Assembly (NCBI RefSeq): GCF_014656355.1 | Contig: NZ_BNCG01000006.1 | Span: forward strand, 97,180 to 161,179 | From: Camelimonas fluminis | GTDB lineage: Bacteria; Pseudomonadota; Alphaproteobacteria; Rhizobiales; Beijerinckiaceae | Length of the DNA stretch: 64,000 nt | Reading direction: 5' to 3' | In this document: positions 17,761 through 28,214 of the stretch, piece after piece | Position numbering within the stretch: the stretch's first letter is position 1 | Layout of the letters: each line of letters starts with the position of its first letter | Notes under the pieces: model-generated | What the model was told of the DNA's origin: nothing | Databases searched by the model: none | The model's input: the letters and a program-made list of their open reading frames with translations, nothing else | Translations under genes and position numbers: made by a program

Positions 17761-18720
17761 ATGCTGTCCAACGCCGAACTGCTCACCGACCGGCGCGCCC
17801 TGCGCCGGCGCCTGACCGGCTGGCGGGCGCTCGCCATCCTGGCCGCCATTGTCGCGGTGGTGGCGGTTGGCCTGTCGGCGGCCCGCGACCGGTTGCCTGG
17901 CGGCCGGCATGTGGCGCGGGTCAGCCTCAGCGGCATGATCACCGGTGCGCGGGCGACGCTCGACCTGCTGAAGCAGGTGGGCGAGAGCAGCAATGTCCAG
18001 GCCGTGGTGATCTCCATCGACAGCCCTGGCGGCACGGTCGCCGGTTCGGAAGACGTCTACAACGCCATCCGCGCCCTGGCAGCGAAGAAGCCCACGGTGG
18101 CGGTGATCAATACGCTTGGCGCATCCGGCGCCTACATCGCCGCCATGGGCGCCGATCGCATCGTCGCCCGGCAGACGTCGCTGGTTGGCTCCATCGGCGT
18201 CATCATGCAGTTTCCCAACTTCGCCGGCCTGCTTGACCGCGTTGGCGTGAAGGTGGACGAGATCAAGTCCAGCCCGCTGAAGGCGGCGCCGAATCCCTTC
18301 GAGCCGGCGTCGCCGGCCGCGAAGGAGGCCATGGCGGCCGTCGTTGGTGATTCCTACGCCTGGTTCCGCGGCCTGGTGCAGGCGCGTCGCAGGCTGGAGG
18401 GGCCGGCGCTTGGCGAGGTGGCCGATGGGCGCATCTTCACCGGCCGCCAGGCCTTGCAACTGCGCCTGATCGACCAGACTGGCGATGAAAAGGACGCGGT
18501 GACATGGCTGGAGGCCAACCGCGGCCTGGCGAAGGACCTGCCGGTGCGGGAGTGGCGACGCCGCCAGGATCGGGGATTCAGCCTCATCGGCGTCAGCGCT
18601 GGCGTCGCCCGCGCCGTCGGCTTCGGTAGCCTGGCGACGACGCTGGAGCGCAGTGGCCAACTGGACGGCGCGCAGATGGAAGGTCTGCTGGCCGTGTGGA
18701 CCGGCTCTGCCGGTCATTGA
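17761..18720 (+). CDS. sppA: Signal peptide peptidase SppA (S49 family)
   Basis: Short-form SppA of 319 residues: an N-terminal membrane anchor (residues about 20-40, LAILAAIVAVVAVGLSAA) and one S49 protease domain facing the periplasm. It degrades cleaved signal peptides. SIDSPGGTVAGSE is the oxyanion region, LGASGAYIAAMGADRIVA carries the nucleophile Ser122, and EIKSSPLKA provides Lys174. The 52-residue Ser-Lys spacing equals that of the Bacillus enzyme dyad. ATG at 17761 follows GGGGAG. Its position between rpsA and ihfB is common in alphaproteobacteria. Confidence 0.93.
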   Translation: MLSNAELLTDRRALRRRLTGWRALAILAAIVAVVAVGLSAARDRLPGGRHVARVSLSGMITGARATLDLLKQVGESSNVQAVVISIDSPGGTVAGSEDVYNAIRALAAKKPTVAVINTLGASGAYIAAMGADRIVARQTSLVGSIGVIMQFPNFAGLLDRVGVKVDEIKSSPLKAAPNPFEPASPAAKEAMAAVVGDSYAWFRGLVQARRRLEGPALGEVADGRIFTGRQALQLRLIDQTGDEKDAVTWLEANRGLAKDLPVREWRRRQDRGFSLIGVSAGVARAVGFGSLATTLERSGQLDGAQMEGLLAVWTGSAGH

Positions 18721-18837
18721 GATTTTCCGGGACGCGCGGTCGAGAACGATCTGTGCGTCTGATGATGCAAACACGCAAGGGCGCAAGTCGGGATGGCGAG
18801 CCGTCCCCAGGGCGCAGGCGATACAGGGGGTGTGTCC

Positions 18838-19161
18838 ATGATCAAGTCAGAACTCGTCCAGCGCATCGCGGAGTACAATCCGCACCTTTACCAGCGCGAC
18901 GTCGAGAACATCGTGAGCGCCATTCTCGATGAGATCACCCAGGCGCTGTCGCGCGGCGACCGGGTGGAGCTGCGCGGTTTCGGAGCCTTCTCCGTGAAGA
19001 CCCGCGACGCCCGCGTCGGCCGCAACCCGCGCACGGGCGAGTCGGTTGAGGTCGACCAGAAGGCGGTGCCTGTCTTCAAGACCGGCAAGGAAATGCGCGT
19101 GCGCCTGAACCAGTCGCCGGTCACTGGCAAGGGCAAGGTCAAGGCCGTCGCGCAGGGCTGA
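18838..19161 (+). CDS. ihfB: Integration host factor subunit beta
   Basis: HU/IHF DNA-bending protein of 107 residues. [18 protein letters not shown] starts the helical body, [15 protein letters not shown] is the beta saddle, and [12 protein letters not shown] is the arm with the intercalating proline. It pairs with IHF-alpha, which is encoded elsewhere. The start at 18838 has GGGGG upstream. The C-terminal tail of about a dozen residues beyond the core is Lys/Gly-rich. It sits after sppA in the usual alphaproteobacterial order. Confidence 0.95.
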   Translation: MIKSELVQRIAEYNPHLYQRDVENIVSAILDEITQALSRGDRVELRGFGAFSVKTRDARVGRNPRTGESVEVDQKAVPVFKTGKEMRVRLNQSPVTGKGKVKAVAQG

Positions 19162-19290
19162 AACCTGGTCGTGTCCGGGCGGCGGCGCCATGGAACTGGC
19201 CGGGATGGCGGGGATCATGGCCCCGCCTGATTATATGACCAGCATCTGGTATGGTGGCGTCCGCAATGGAGCGCCTGTTCGGAGGGCAGC

Positions 19291-19620
19291 TTGGCTACTT
19301 TCGTGAAATATCTGGTGCTGGCGCCGCTGATCGTCATTCTGGCGCTGGTGGCCGTCGCCAACCGGGCGCCGGTGACGTTCTCACTGGATCCGTTCGCGTC
19401 CGGCGCTCCAAGCGTCGGCTTCTCAGCGCCGCTCTATGTGATCGTGCTGGGCGCCGTCGCCATCGGCGTGGCGCTCGGCGGCTTCGCCTCCTGGCTGGTT
19501 CAGGGACGCCATCGTCGCGCCGCCCGCGCCAACCGCAAGCAGGTGGAGCGGCTGGAAGCAGAGGCAGCCCGTCTGCGGGCGCAGACCGGCCAGAGCGGGC
19601 AGGGGCGGCTGGCGCGCTAG
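19291..19620 (+). CDS. lapA: LapA-domain (DUF1049) inner-membrane protein
   Basis: Product of 109 residues with two transmembrane helices (about 5-23 and 46-70), the inter-helix signature ANRAPVTFSLDPF typical of LapA-domain proteins, and a basic, coiled cytoplasmic tail. LapA in enterobacteria takes part in lipopolysaccharide assembly and LpxC control; transfer of that role is an inference. The start is an unusual TTG at 19291, supported by GGAGG 5 bases upstream and by full-length homology only from this codon. It follows ihfB by 129 bases. Confidence 0.82.
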   Translation: MATFVKYLVLAPLIVILALVAVANRAPVTFSLDPFASGAPSVGFSAPLYVIVLGAVAIGVALGGFASWLVQGRHRRAARANRKQVERLEAEAARLRAQTGQSGQGRLAR

Positions 19621-20227
19621 CGGAATGAAGGCGGCGTCTGCATCCCCCTTCATGCGGCGGACGAACGCCAGATTCATGGTTTGGTTTTAAAATCAATAAT
19701 TTATAACTTTTTTGCTCCCGTATTTCGCCCCGCTACCCTGCGCGGGGAGTGTGAATGTCGACGGCGGGCCAGCGGAACGCAGCTGGCGATATGGTTGCCG
19801 GAAAGGCCCTGTGCTTCGGGCCAGGCGTATCTGGCGGCTGTCCGTACGTTTTTTCCCGACATGCGCCAGGGCGCTTTTCCGATCGGCCAGGCCGGCGCCC
19901 CATGTCACGGTCGGGCGCAGCCTCCTCCCGTTTCACCGGTGTTCGCGCGGAGCGCCCGGCGCTGCATCTCGCGCATCGTTGCGTCCGCCGCAGGACTTGC
20001 GGGCTTTTCATGGCTTCATGGGGCCGCATCGGCGACCGGTCCTGCGCCCGGCCCACGCCCGCCTCCTCTGATGGTTCCCCCTGGCAAGCGGTTTCAGGCG
20101 CCATCCAGAGAAAGCGTGCGTTAAACTTAATGGCCGGTAAAGCTGGCCCGGCGGTCCTGCCTGGTTAAAGTCTCCTTAACGGCGCTTTCGCGGCTTCCAC
20201 GCGCGTGGACAGGCGGAGCGCGGCGGA
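19621..20227. other. Intergenic region upstream of rcdA
   Basis: About 600 bases with no supported gene. The right end is locally AT-richer and contains several TTAA half-sites, including a full CtrA-type box at 20165-20179. Confidence 0.6.
20165..20179. promoter_or_regulatory. CtrA-type box upstream of rcdA
   Basis: TTAAAGTCTCCTTAA, an exact TTAA-N7-TTAA followed by C, matches the CtrA response-regulator consensus. It lies about 50-60 bases from the first possible rcdA start. A weaker TTAA-N7-TAAA stands at 20127-20141. CtrA control of an RcdA-family gene would fit the family's role in CtrA turnover. Confidence 0.6.
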
Positions 20228-20842
20228 ATGTTCTTGCCGGGGATGACGTCAACCATGTCAGCTGTCGCCACGCCTGTGCCGTTCGGCGCGCGCTACGCCA
20301 CCACGTCGGGGTTTGTGGCCCTGTTCAGCGAAGCCAACAGCCTGGTGGAGGAGACTGCGGCCTACCTCGACGGGGCGGGGCGTCAGGACGCGGCGCTGCT
20401 CGAAGCGGGCGCGGCCCACGCCTACGCCCAGGAAGGCATGCGCCTGACCACGCGGCTGATGCGGCTGATGAGCTGGCTGATCCTGCGGCGGGCGGTGGCC
20501 GACGGCGACATGACGCCGGAGGAGGCCGACGTTGAGCGACGCAAGAGCATGGGCTTCGTGGAGCCGACCCCGACCCTGGAAACCATCGCCATCCTGCCGG
20601 AGACCCTTGGGGCGCTGATCGGCGCCGCCGCCCGTCTGGAACTGCGCATTCTTCATATCGACGCCAGCGAGGCGCTCGATGCGCCGCGCCCCTCGCCGGT
20701 GCGACGGGAGCTCAGTTTGCTGCGCGCCGCCTTCAGCGGCCAGCCCCAGGCGCCGGCGCGCAAGGCGTCGCGCGGCCTCGTGGCGCCCCCGGCGGTGAAC
20801 GCCAATGGCGACTATGGCTCGGGGCAGATGATGGGGGCCTGA
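20228..20842 (+). CDS. rcdA: RcdA-family protein (DUF1465), regulator of CtrA degradation
   Basis: Helical adaptor-type protein of up to 204 residues. FVALFSEANSLVEETAAYLDG, then EGMRLTTRLMRLMSWLILRRAV and the conserved LRRELS-like SPVRRELSLLRAAF match DUF1465. In Caulobacter RcdA brings CtrA to ClpXP together with CpdR and PopA. Three in-frame starts exist (20228, 20243, 20255); the first is used because GCGGAG precedes it, but the family core only begins after the third. It is monocistronic and convergent with rpmE, with a CtrA-type box upstream. Confidence 0.85.
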   Translation: MFLPGMTSTMSAVATPVPFGARYATTSGFVALFSEANSLVEETAAYLDGAGRQDAALLEAGAAHAYAQEGMRLTTRLMRLMSWLILRRAVADGDMTPEEADVERRKSMGFVEPTPTLETIAILPETLGALIGAAARLELRILHIDASEALDAPRPSPVRRELSLLRAAFSGQPQAPARKASRGLVAPPAVNANGDYGSGQMMGA

Positions 20843-20956
20843 GGCCGTTTGATCCTGATCCTGCAGGGAGCGCTGGCGTTGTCCGGCGCTTTTTTCGTTT
20901 CCGGCCCGGCCTGCCTGCTTCCCCGGCTGGCAGATGCTTCCGAGCGATGCAGGCAC

Positions 20957-20985
20957 AAAAAAACCCCGGCGAGGCCGGGGTTTTT
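20957..20985. terminator. Bidirectional intrinsic terminator between rcdA and rpmE
   Basis: A 7-bp GC stem (CCCCGGC / GCCGGGG) around GAG, with a run of A on the left and TTTTT on the right, so a U tract is read from both strands. It serves the convergent rcdA and rpmE genes. Confidence 0.9.
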
Positions 20986-21006
20986 CATCCAGTCCGGAGC
21001 AGGAGC

Positions 21007-21237
21007 TTACTTCTTGCCGAAGCTCAGGCCGCCGAACTTGTTGGTGAAGCGCGACACGCGGCCGCCACGGTCCATCAGCTGCTGCGAACCGCCAGTCCAC
21101 GCCGGGTGCGAAGACGGGTCGATGTCGAGGTTCATGGTGTCGCCTTCCTTGCCCCAGGTGGAGCGGGTGACGAATTCCGTGCCATTGGTCATCGTGACCT
21201 TGATGGTGTGGTACTGGGGGTGGGTGTCAGGCTTCAT
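21007..21237 (-). CDS. rpmE: 50S ribosomal protein L31
   Basis: L31 of 76 residues: [42 protein letters not shown] and a [13 protein letters not shown] end. It has no cysteines, so it is the zinc-independent type that can replace a Zn-binding L31. ATG 21237 has GAGGA upstream on the minus strand; the longer open frame beyond it is not part of the protein. It is divergent from the ABC exporter gene. Confidence 0.96.
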   Translation of the reverse strand: MKPDTHPQYHTIKVTMTNGTEFVTRSTWGKEGDTMNLDIDPSSHPAWTGGSQQLMDRGGRVSRFTNKFGGLSFGKK

Positions 21238-21593
21238 AACCACATCCTCATGCCCCGCCCGACAACGGGGCAGGCGAATACGTGTCTGGAAAATATCCGA
21301 ATTGCCGGCTCGTATAGCCTGGCGAACGGCCCATGACAAGGCGTTGACGCCCTTGCCGGCTGCACAGAACGCGGATTTGTCACAGCGCCGCAGATCCGCC
21401 GCCGCCGCGCGCCCTGTCGCTGGACACGTTGTCGCTGATTGCGCACGCGTTGGGGTTCGGGTGTATACGGGGCCGGTAATTCCGGCGGCGCCGGAGAGGC
21501 GGCGACGAACCGGTCGTGCGCCCGGCGTGGCCCCGCATGCGCGCCGCATTGACGCGCATGGCAGCAAATGACCGGCTTCCGGCAGGGTGGATC
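21238..21593. other. Divergent region between rpmE and the ABC exporter
   Basis: About 355 bases expected to hold both promoters. I see no strong consensus promoter, palindrome or gene. Confidence 0.5.
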
Positions 21594-23405
<1,812 letters not shown>

Positions 23406-23434
23406 GCAACAGCCTCATCCCGCGCTCCCGCAAA

Positions 23435-23456
23435 GTGAACGCCACGAGGCGTTCAC
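23435..23456. terminator. Hairpin between convergent ABC exporter and OmpA-domain genes
   Basis: Perfect 9-bp stem (GTGAACGCC / GGCGTTCAC) with loop ACGA in the 80-base gap between convergent stops. There is no clear U tract. Confidence 0.5.
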
Positions 23457-23487
23457 GGCAGGTGGCGGCGGGTTTCCAGAAACCGCC

Positions 23488-24513
23488 TCAGCGCTCCGTC
23501 AGTTTCATCTCGATGCGGCGGTTGCGGGCGCGGGCCTGGTCGCTGTCGCCCAGCTCCAGCGGCTGATATTCGCCGAAACCGGCGGCCAGCAGGCGTTGCG
23601 GCGGCACGCCCTTGCTGGCCAGGTATTGCACCACGGCGATGGCGCGGGCGGCGGACAGTTCCCAGTTGCTCCTGAACTGGCCCGCGCCGGACAACGGCCG
23701 GTCGTCGGTGTGGCCATCGACGCGCAGCACCCAGGGGATGTCGGCGGGAATGGTGCGGGTCAGCCCGGTGATGGCGCTGGCGATCTTGTCGAGCTCCGCG
23801 TGGCCGCGCGGGCTGAGCGTGGCCGATCCGGTGTCGAACAGCACCTCTGACTGGAAGACGAAACGGTCGCCGACAATGCGGATGTCGTCGCGCTCGCCGA
23901 GAATCTGGCGCAGGCGGCCGAAGAAGTCCGAACGGTAGCGCGCCAGCTCCTGCACGCGCTGGGCCAGCGCCACATTGAGCCGGCTTCCGAGGTCGGCGAT
24001 GCGGGCCTGGCTTTCCTTGTCGCGCGCCTCCGAGGCGGACAGCGCCTGCTCCAGCGCCGCCAGCTGGCTGCGCAGCGCCGCCATCTGCTGGTTCAGCAAT
24101 TCAACCTGCGACAGGGCGTTGGCGGAAATCTGCTTCTGCGCGTCCAGCTCGCCGGTCACCGCGCCAAGGCGGCCGGTCGCGCCGGCGGCGCCGTCAGCCA
24201 GGCCCTGCAGACGCGCTTTTTCAGCGTCGAGCGCGGCGAGGGAGCTGCGCAACCGGTCCAGCTCCAGCATCTGGCTGCGGCCACGGGACTTCTCCAGCGC
24301 CAGCAGTTCGGTCAGCTCCGAAATCTGCCGGTTGAGCCGGGTCAGGGCCGAATCCTTGCCGCTGATCTCCTGCCCCAGGTAGTACTGGAGCATGGCGAAG
24401 ATCGACAGCATGAACACCACGGCCAGCACCAGCGTCGACAGGGCGTCAACGAAGCCGGGCCAGTAATCGAGAGAGCGCCGCTCGCGGCGGCCGCGCGCCA
24501 GCTGGGCCATCAT
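23488..24513 (-). CDS. MotB/ZorB-like OmpA-domain peptidoglycan-binding protein
   Basis: Product of 341 residues with one N-terminal membrane helix (about 22-45), a long coiled coil (about 50-190) and a C-terminal OmpA domain (about 205-341). DYWPGFVDALSTLVLAVVF carries Asp23 at the helix start, the position of the proton-binding Asp of MotB-type stators. The OmpA domain has DGHTDDRPL and NWELSAARA, the Asp and Arg that hold peptidoglycan. Its start overlaps the stop of the MotA/ExbB-like gene by 4 bases, so the two are translationally coupled. This is not a flagellar locus; it looks like a dedicated stator-type ion motor of unknown output. Confidence 0.85.
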   Translation of the reverse strand: MMAQLARGRRERRSLDYWPGFVDALSTLVLAVVFMLSIFAMLQYYLGQEISGKDSALTRLNRQISELTELLALEKSRGRSQMLELDRLRSSLAALDAEKARLQGLADGAAGATGRLGAVTGELDAQKQISANALSQVELLNQQMAALRSQLAALEQALSASEARDKESQARIADLGSRLNVALAQRVQELARYRSDFFGRLRQILGERDDIRIVGDRFVFQSEVLFDTGSATLSPRGHAELDKIASAITGLTRTIPADIPWVLRVDGHTDDRPLSGAGQFRSNWELSAARAIAVVQYLASKGVPPQRLLAAGFGEYQPLELGDSDQARARNRRIEMKLTER

Positions 24514-25601
24514 TCGGCTCCGGAGCGCAGGCGGAGCAGGTGGTCGAGCGAGGCCTGGATGCGGCGCTGCTGCTCGGCCTGGGATTCCACCCAGTCGCGG
24601 ATCAGCTGCTGCTCACGGCGCATGTTTTGCACCAGATCGGTGATGCCGTCGGCGAGACGGCCAATGGCCGGATCTGGCTGGGGGGCGACGGCGGGCAGTC
24701 CAGGCTCACGGCGTGCGGCCAGCGCATCGGCCGCCTGCCTGGCGGCTTCCTGCGCCGCGCGTCCATGGCTGGAAAGGCTGTGAGTGGCGTTGACGAGGGC
24801 GGCGCTGGCGGCGGTGATGTTCTCGTTGAGCTGGCCCAGCTCGCCCAGCAGCGCCCCCGACGGCGCGCCGTTTTCATCGATCGGCGATGAGGCGAGGCCA
24901 TGGGCCAGCCATTCCTCCAGACCGTTGTAGAACCGTCCCTGGGCCTGGCCGAGCTGCAGGTCGAGAAAGCCCAGCACCAGTGAGCCAGCGAGGCCGAACA
25001 GCGACGATGAGAACGAAATGCCCATGCCGGAGAGCGGCGCCGCGAGGCCGGCCTTCAGTTCCTCCAGCAACACGCCGGCTTCGCCGCCACCGCGCATGGC
25101 CTTGATGACGCCGCCGACCGAACTCACTGTTTCCAGCAGACCCCAGAAGGTGCCGAGCAGGCCGAGGAACACCAGCAGGCCGGCGAGATAACGCAGGATG
25201 TCGCGGGCGTCATCGAGGCGGAAGGCGATGGAATCGAGAATCGCCCGCATCAGCGTGGCGTTGAGCGGGGTTTTCTCGTCGGCCAGCATGGCGGCGACGG
25301 GCCTGACCAGCGACGGCGGATTGCGGCTGGCGCGCAGTTGCTCGCCAGGGCGGCGGCTGGCCCAATGGGCGTTGATCCAGCCGGCGGCGATGAACAGCCG
25401 GGCGACCTGGGCGAGCGCCAGCACAATGCCAACGGTGAGACAGACGCCAATGAGGCCGTTCAGGCCCGGATTGTTGAGGAACGCCGCGCGCACCGGCTGT
25501 TGCAGGATCCAGGTCAGGAAGCCGACGAGGATCAGGAACACCGCCATGCGCACGAGGTGGATGCGCGGCGTCCGGACTATGGTCTGCTCGGTCCCGTCCA
25601 T
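24510..25601 (-). CDS. MotA/TolQ/ExbB-family proton-channel protein
   Basis: Product of 363 residues. Hydrophobic segments lie at about 17-36, 45-72, 138-160 and 180-210. The segment LLGTFWGLLETVSSVGGVI followed by GLAAPLSGMGISFSSSLFGLAGSLVLG is the MotA/TolQ/ExbB core. Beyond residue 225 there is an unusually long charged cytoplasmic tail of about 140 residues ending in WVESQAEQQRRIQASLDHLLRL. It is coupled to the downstream OmpA-domain gene. The architecture resembles ZorA-ZorB, but no Zorya effector (ZorC, ZorD or ZorE) is nearby. This pair is, to my knowledge, common in Hyphomicrobiales and unassigned. Confidence 0.85.
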   Translation of the reverse strand: MDGTEQTIVRTPRIHLVRMAVFLILVGFLTWILQQPVRAAFLNNPGLNGLIGVCLTVGIVLALAQVARLFIAAGWINAHWASRRPGEQLRASRNPPSLVRPVAAMLADEKTPLNATLMRAILDSIAFRLDDARDILRYLAGLLVFLGLLGTFWGLLETVSSVGGVIKAMRGGGEAGVLLEELKAGLAAPLSGMGISFSSSLFGLAGSLVLGFLDLQLGQAQGRFYNGLEEWLAHGLASSPIDENGAPSGALLGELGQLNENITAASAALVNATHSLSSHGRAAQEAARQAADALAARREPGLPAVAPQPDPAIGRLADGITDLVQNMRREQQLIRDWVESQAEQQRRIQASLDHLLRLRSGAE

Positions 25602-25852
25602 TCCGCCCCCGTCTCCATGTTTCCGCCGCGCCGCCCGCTACGGCGCTGGCCGATGTAATCACGCCCGGCTGTGATGCGCGACCCGTCGCGGGCGAACTCA
25701 CCGGAATTTTTCGTGAGGTGCGCGCTGCACGCTCCGCCCCTGTCGCGGCTGCCAGCTGAGACGTTGCTACAGGAGACATGGCGGCGAATGCGCCTCGGCC
25801 ATCCGGGCAGGGCGGTGTCCGGATGGGCTGGTTGACTTCTGGCAGGCGCAAC

Positions 25853-25881
25853 AAAAAGCCCTCCGGCGCGGCCGGAAGGCT
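25853..25881 (-). terminator. suhB intrinsic terminator
   Basis: Stem TCCGGC / GCCGGA extended by AGCC / GGCT across one mismatch, loop GCG, followed on the minus strand by TTTTT. It lies 35 bases past the suhB stop. The rest of 25602-25914 shows nothing further. Confidence 0.85.
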
Positions 25882-25914
25882 GGTCGTTCAGATCATCGCA
25901 AACCTGACCGGCGC

Positions 25915-26730
25915 TCATGCGCCCTTCGCGGCCGAGGCCGGATTGGCGCGACGGATGATCTTTAGCAGTTCGCGATGGATATATTCGTTGCCGCAGGCGA
26001 CGGCGCCGACCCTGGCCGGATCATCGCCGCCTTCCGGATCGGAGGCGAAGCCGCCCGCCTCGCGCAGGATGCACAGGCCGGCCATCATGTCCCACGACTT
26101 GAGATTGCGCTCCCAATAGGCGTCGGCGCGGCCGGCGGCGACATAGCACAGGTCGAGCGCCGCCGAGCCCTGGCGGCGGATGCCAGCGAAGTTCACCATC
26201 ATGTGCGACAGCTCGCGCAGGAAACGCTCATGATCGCCGCGGCCGATGTGCGGAATGCCGCACAGCAGCACGGCCTGATCCAGCGACTGGCGGCCGGCGA
26301 CGCGCAGGCGACGGTTGTTCAGGAAGGCGCCCTTGCCCTTTTCAGCAATGAACCATTCATCGCTGATGGGGTTGTAAACCACGCCGGCCACCGGCTGGCC
26401 GTCGCGCTCCAGCCCCACCGAAATGGCGAAGTGCGGCAGGCCGTGCAGGAAGTTGGTGGTGCCGTCGAGCGGGTCGACGTGCCAGCGGTGGGTGGCGTCG
26501 GAGCCTTCGATGACGCCGCCTTCCTCCAGCACGAAACCGTAGCCGGGACGAGCCTTCTCCAGAGCGGCGCGCAGGATGTCCTCGGCCTTGCGGTCGGCCG
26601 CCGAGACGAAATCGCCGGGACCCTTGCGCGACACCTGCAACTGCTCGACCTCGCCGAAATCACGCTTCAGCGAACGGGCCGCCTTGGTTACGGCGTCGGT
26701 CATGACGGTCATCAGGGGGGAACGGATCAT
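25915..26730 (-). CDS. suhB: Inositol-1-monophosphatase family protein
   Basis: Mg-dependent phosphatase of 271 residues. Metal ligands appear in VLEEGG, DPLDGTTNFLHG and SWDMMAGLCILREAGG, the three-metal-site pattern of IMPase/SuhB. The opening MIRSPLMTVMTDAVTKAARSL fits Hyphomicrobiales homologues, so the first ATG is kept. It hydrolyses inositol monophosphates; SuhB in E. coli also works in rRNA antitermination, and which role applies here is not decidable. It is monocistronic with its own terminator. Confidence 0.93.
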   Translation of the reverse strand: MIRSPLMTVMTDAVTKAARSLKRDFGEVEQLQVSRKGPGDFVSAADRKAEDILRAALEKARPGYGFVLEEGGVIEGSDATHRWHVDPLDGTTNFLHGLPHFAISVGLERDGQPVAGVVYNPISDEWFIAEKGKGAFLNNRRLRVAGRQSLDQAVLLCGIPHIGRGDHERFLRELSHMMVNFAGIRRQGSAALDLCYVAAGRADAYWERNLKSWDMMAGLCILREAGGFASDPEGGDDPARVGAVACGNEYIHRELLKIIRRANPASAAKGA

Positions 26731-27023
26731 GGTGCGGGCTCGTTCAGGTCAGGCGCCGCGAGTGAGGGGCGCCGCATTGCCAGGGCGTTCCAGTGAAACA
26801 GGCTCACGGCGGAACGCCTTATCGATGGGTTGGCGCATCGTCCAGGCGAACGGTGGAAGCCACCTTCGCCGGAGACGCTTTGATGGACCGGCCAAAACAC
26901 AGGATGCCTCCGGACGGCGTGGCGAAAGCCCGTCCAGAGGAATCCGGCGCGGACCGGAATATGTTGGGGACGACAGATTGTGAACCATGTGCCCCGCGCG
27001 CGGCGGGGCGTCAAGCGCCGGAA

Positions 27024-28214
27024 CTACTGGGTGGCGCCGACCAGAGGCTCCCGGTGCTTCGCGGCGAAGGCTTCGGCCTTGCTGCGCTCGGCCGGAGTCA
27101 GGCCCTTCAGCGCTTCATCGAGCCAGGCGTCGTCCAGCCCCTGACTGGAGGCGAGCAGATGCCAGCCGGCGGCCTCGATCAAGTTGCGTTGCACCCCGCG
27201 GCCGACGGTGAGCAGACGGGCGATGCGGTTCTGGGCCACCGCGTTGCCGTCCAGAGCCGCCTTCAGGAACAGGCGCGCGGCGCCGGTTTCGTTCTTGTGC
27301 ACGCCGTTGCCGTTGAACAGGGCGATTGCATACTCCACCTCCGCCGCCAGCAGCCGGTTCTCCGCCGCCTGACGCAACAATTGCGTGGCGCGGATGTCGT
27401 CCGCCGCGGCGCCGCGCCCTTTCCGGTAAAGCGTGGCGAGCATGTACTGTGCTTCCGGCGTCTCGGCCTCGGCGGCGCGCTGCAGCAGTTTCACGGCCTC
27501 GCGGTCAGCCTCGGGGGAGCCAGCGGACAGGCGGACCAGGGCCAGATTGTAGCAGGCGGAGGCGTCGCCCGCGGCGGCGGCCTTCTCCAGCAACCGCTTG
27601 CCTTCGGCATCGTTTTTGTCAACGCCGCGACCTTGCAGGGTCATCATGGCGAGGGAAAACGTCGCTGCGGCCGAGCCGGCCTTGTCAGCTTGAGCATACC
27701 AGTGCGCCGCCTTGGCCAGGTCGAGCGGCGCGCCGAGGCCACGCTCATACAGCAGGCCGAGCAGGGTCGCGGCCGAAGCGTCGCGCGGGTTGGCCTTCAG
27801 CCGCGCCTCGGCTTCCTTCATCGCTGTCGCGTAATAGCCGCGCTGATAGGCGCCGTAGGCTGCGTCCGCGCCCGGCGGCGGTTTCAGCTTCGGTTGCGCC
27901 TTGGCCTTGGCCTGACCTGGCTCTGACAGGCCGGCGTCGGCAAGGCCGGCGTCGATGGCGTTGGGCAGTTGCGGGCCGTTGACCAGCCGTTCGCCCGTCA
28001 CGGGCGCCGGCGGCGGGGCCGGCTGGGTGAATGAAGGCGCGCCCGGCTTGCCCGGCTGCAGGGATGGGCGGGGCATGGCGACGCCGTCCTGCGGCAACAC
28101 CGGCACCTGGGCGCCAGATGGCGCTTCGAAGGCTCTCTGGGCGGTGGCGGGAGCGGCGGCGCCGAGCGCCAGCGCCAGCGAGATGGCCGCGCGGGAAAGT
28201 TTGGGCGCTGTCAT
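27024..28214 (-). CDS. Secreted Sel1/TPR-repeat protein
   Basis: Product of 396 residues. A cleavable signal peptide (ISLALALGAAAPATA-Q) and a Pro-rich low-complexity segment to about residue 110 are followed by Sel1-like repeats, for example LLGLLYERGLGAPLDLAKAAHWYAQA and TFSLAMMTLQGRGVDKNDAEG, running to the end. Such proteins are periplasmic interaction scaffolds. The ATG at 28214 overlaps the TGA of the upstream thiE-like gene (ATGA), so the two are coupled. A longer upstream frame is out-of-family sequence antisense to nothing and is excluded. Confidence 0.85.
   Translation of the reverse strand: MTAPKLSRAAISLALALGAAAPATAQRAFEAPSGAQVPVLPQDGVAMPRPSLQPGKPGAPSFTQPAPPPAPVTGERLVNGPQLPNAIDAGLADAGLSEPGQAKAKAQPKLKPPPGADAAYGAYQRGYYATAMKEAEARLKANPRDASAATLLGLLYERGLGAPLDLAKAAHWYAQADKAGSAAATFSLAMMTLQGRGVDKNDAEGKRLLEKAAAAGDASACYNLALVRLSAGSPEADREAVKLLQRAAEAETPEAQYMLATLYRKGRGAAADDIRATQLLRQAAENRLLAAEVEYAIALFNGNGVHKNETGAARLFLKAALDGNAVAQNRIARLLTVGRGVQRNLIEAAGWHLLASSQGLDDAWLDEALKGLTPAERSKAEAFAAKHREPLVGATQ

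Noticed and set aside
15799-18786. A 995-codon open frame on the minus strand opposite rpsA and sppA
   Set aside because: It mirrors the strongly biased codons of rpsA in high-GC DNA, crosses two real genes, and its translation has no recognisable domain.
23488-25601. A Zorya anti-phage system
   Set aside because: The stator-like pair is ZorAB-like, but no helicase/nuclease effector genes flank it; suhB and an ABC exporter do.
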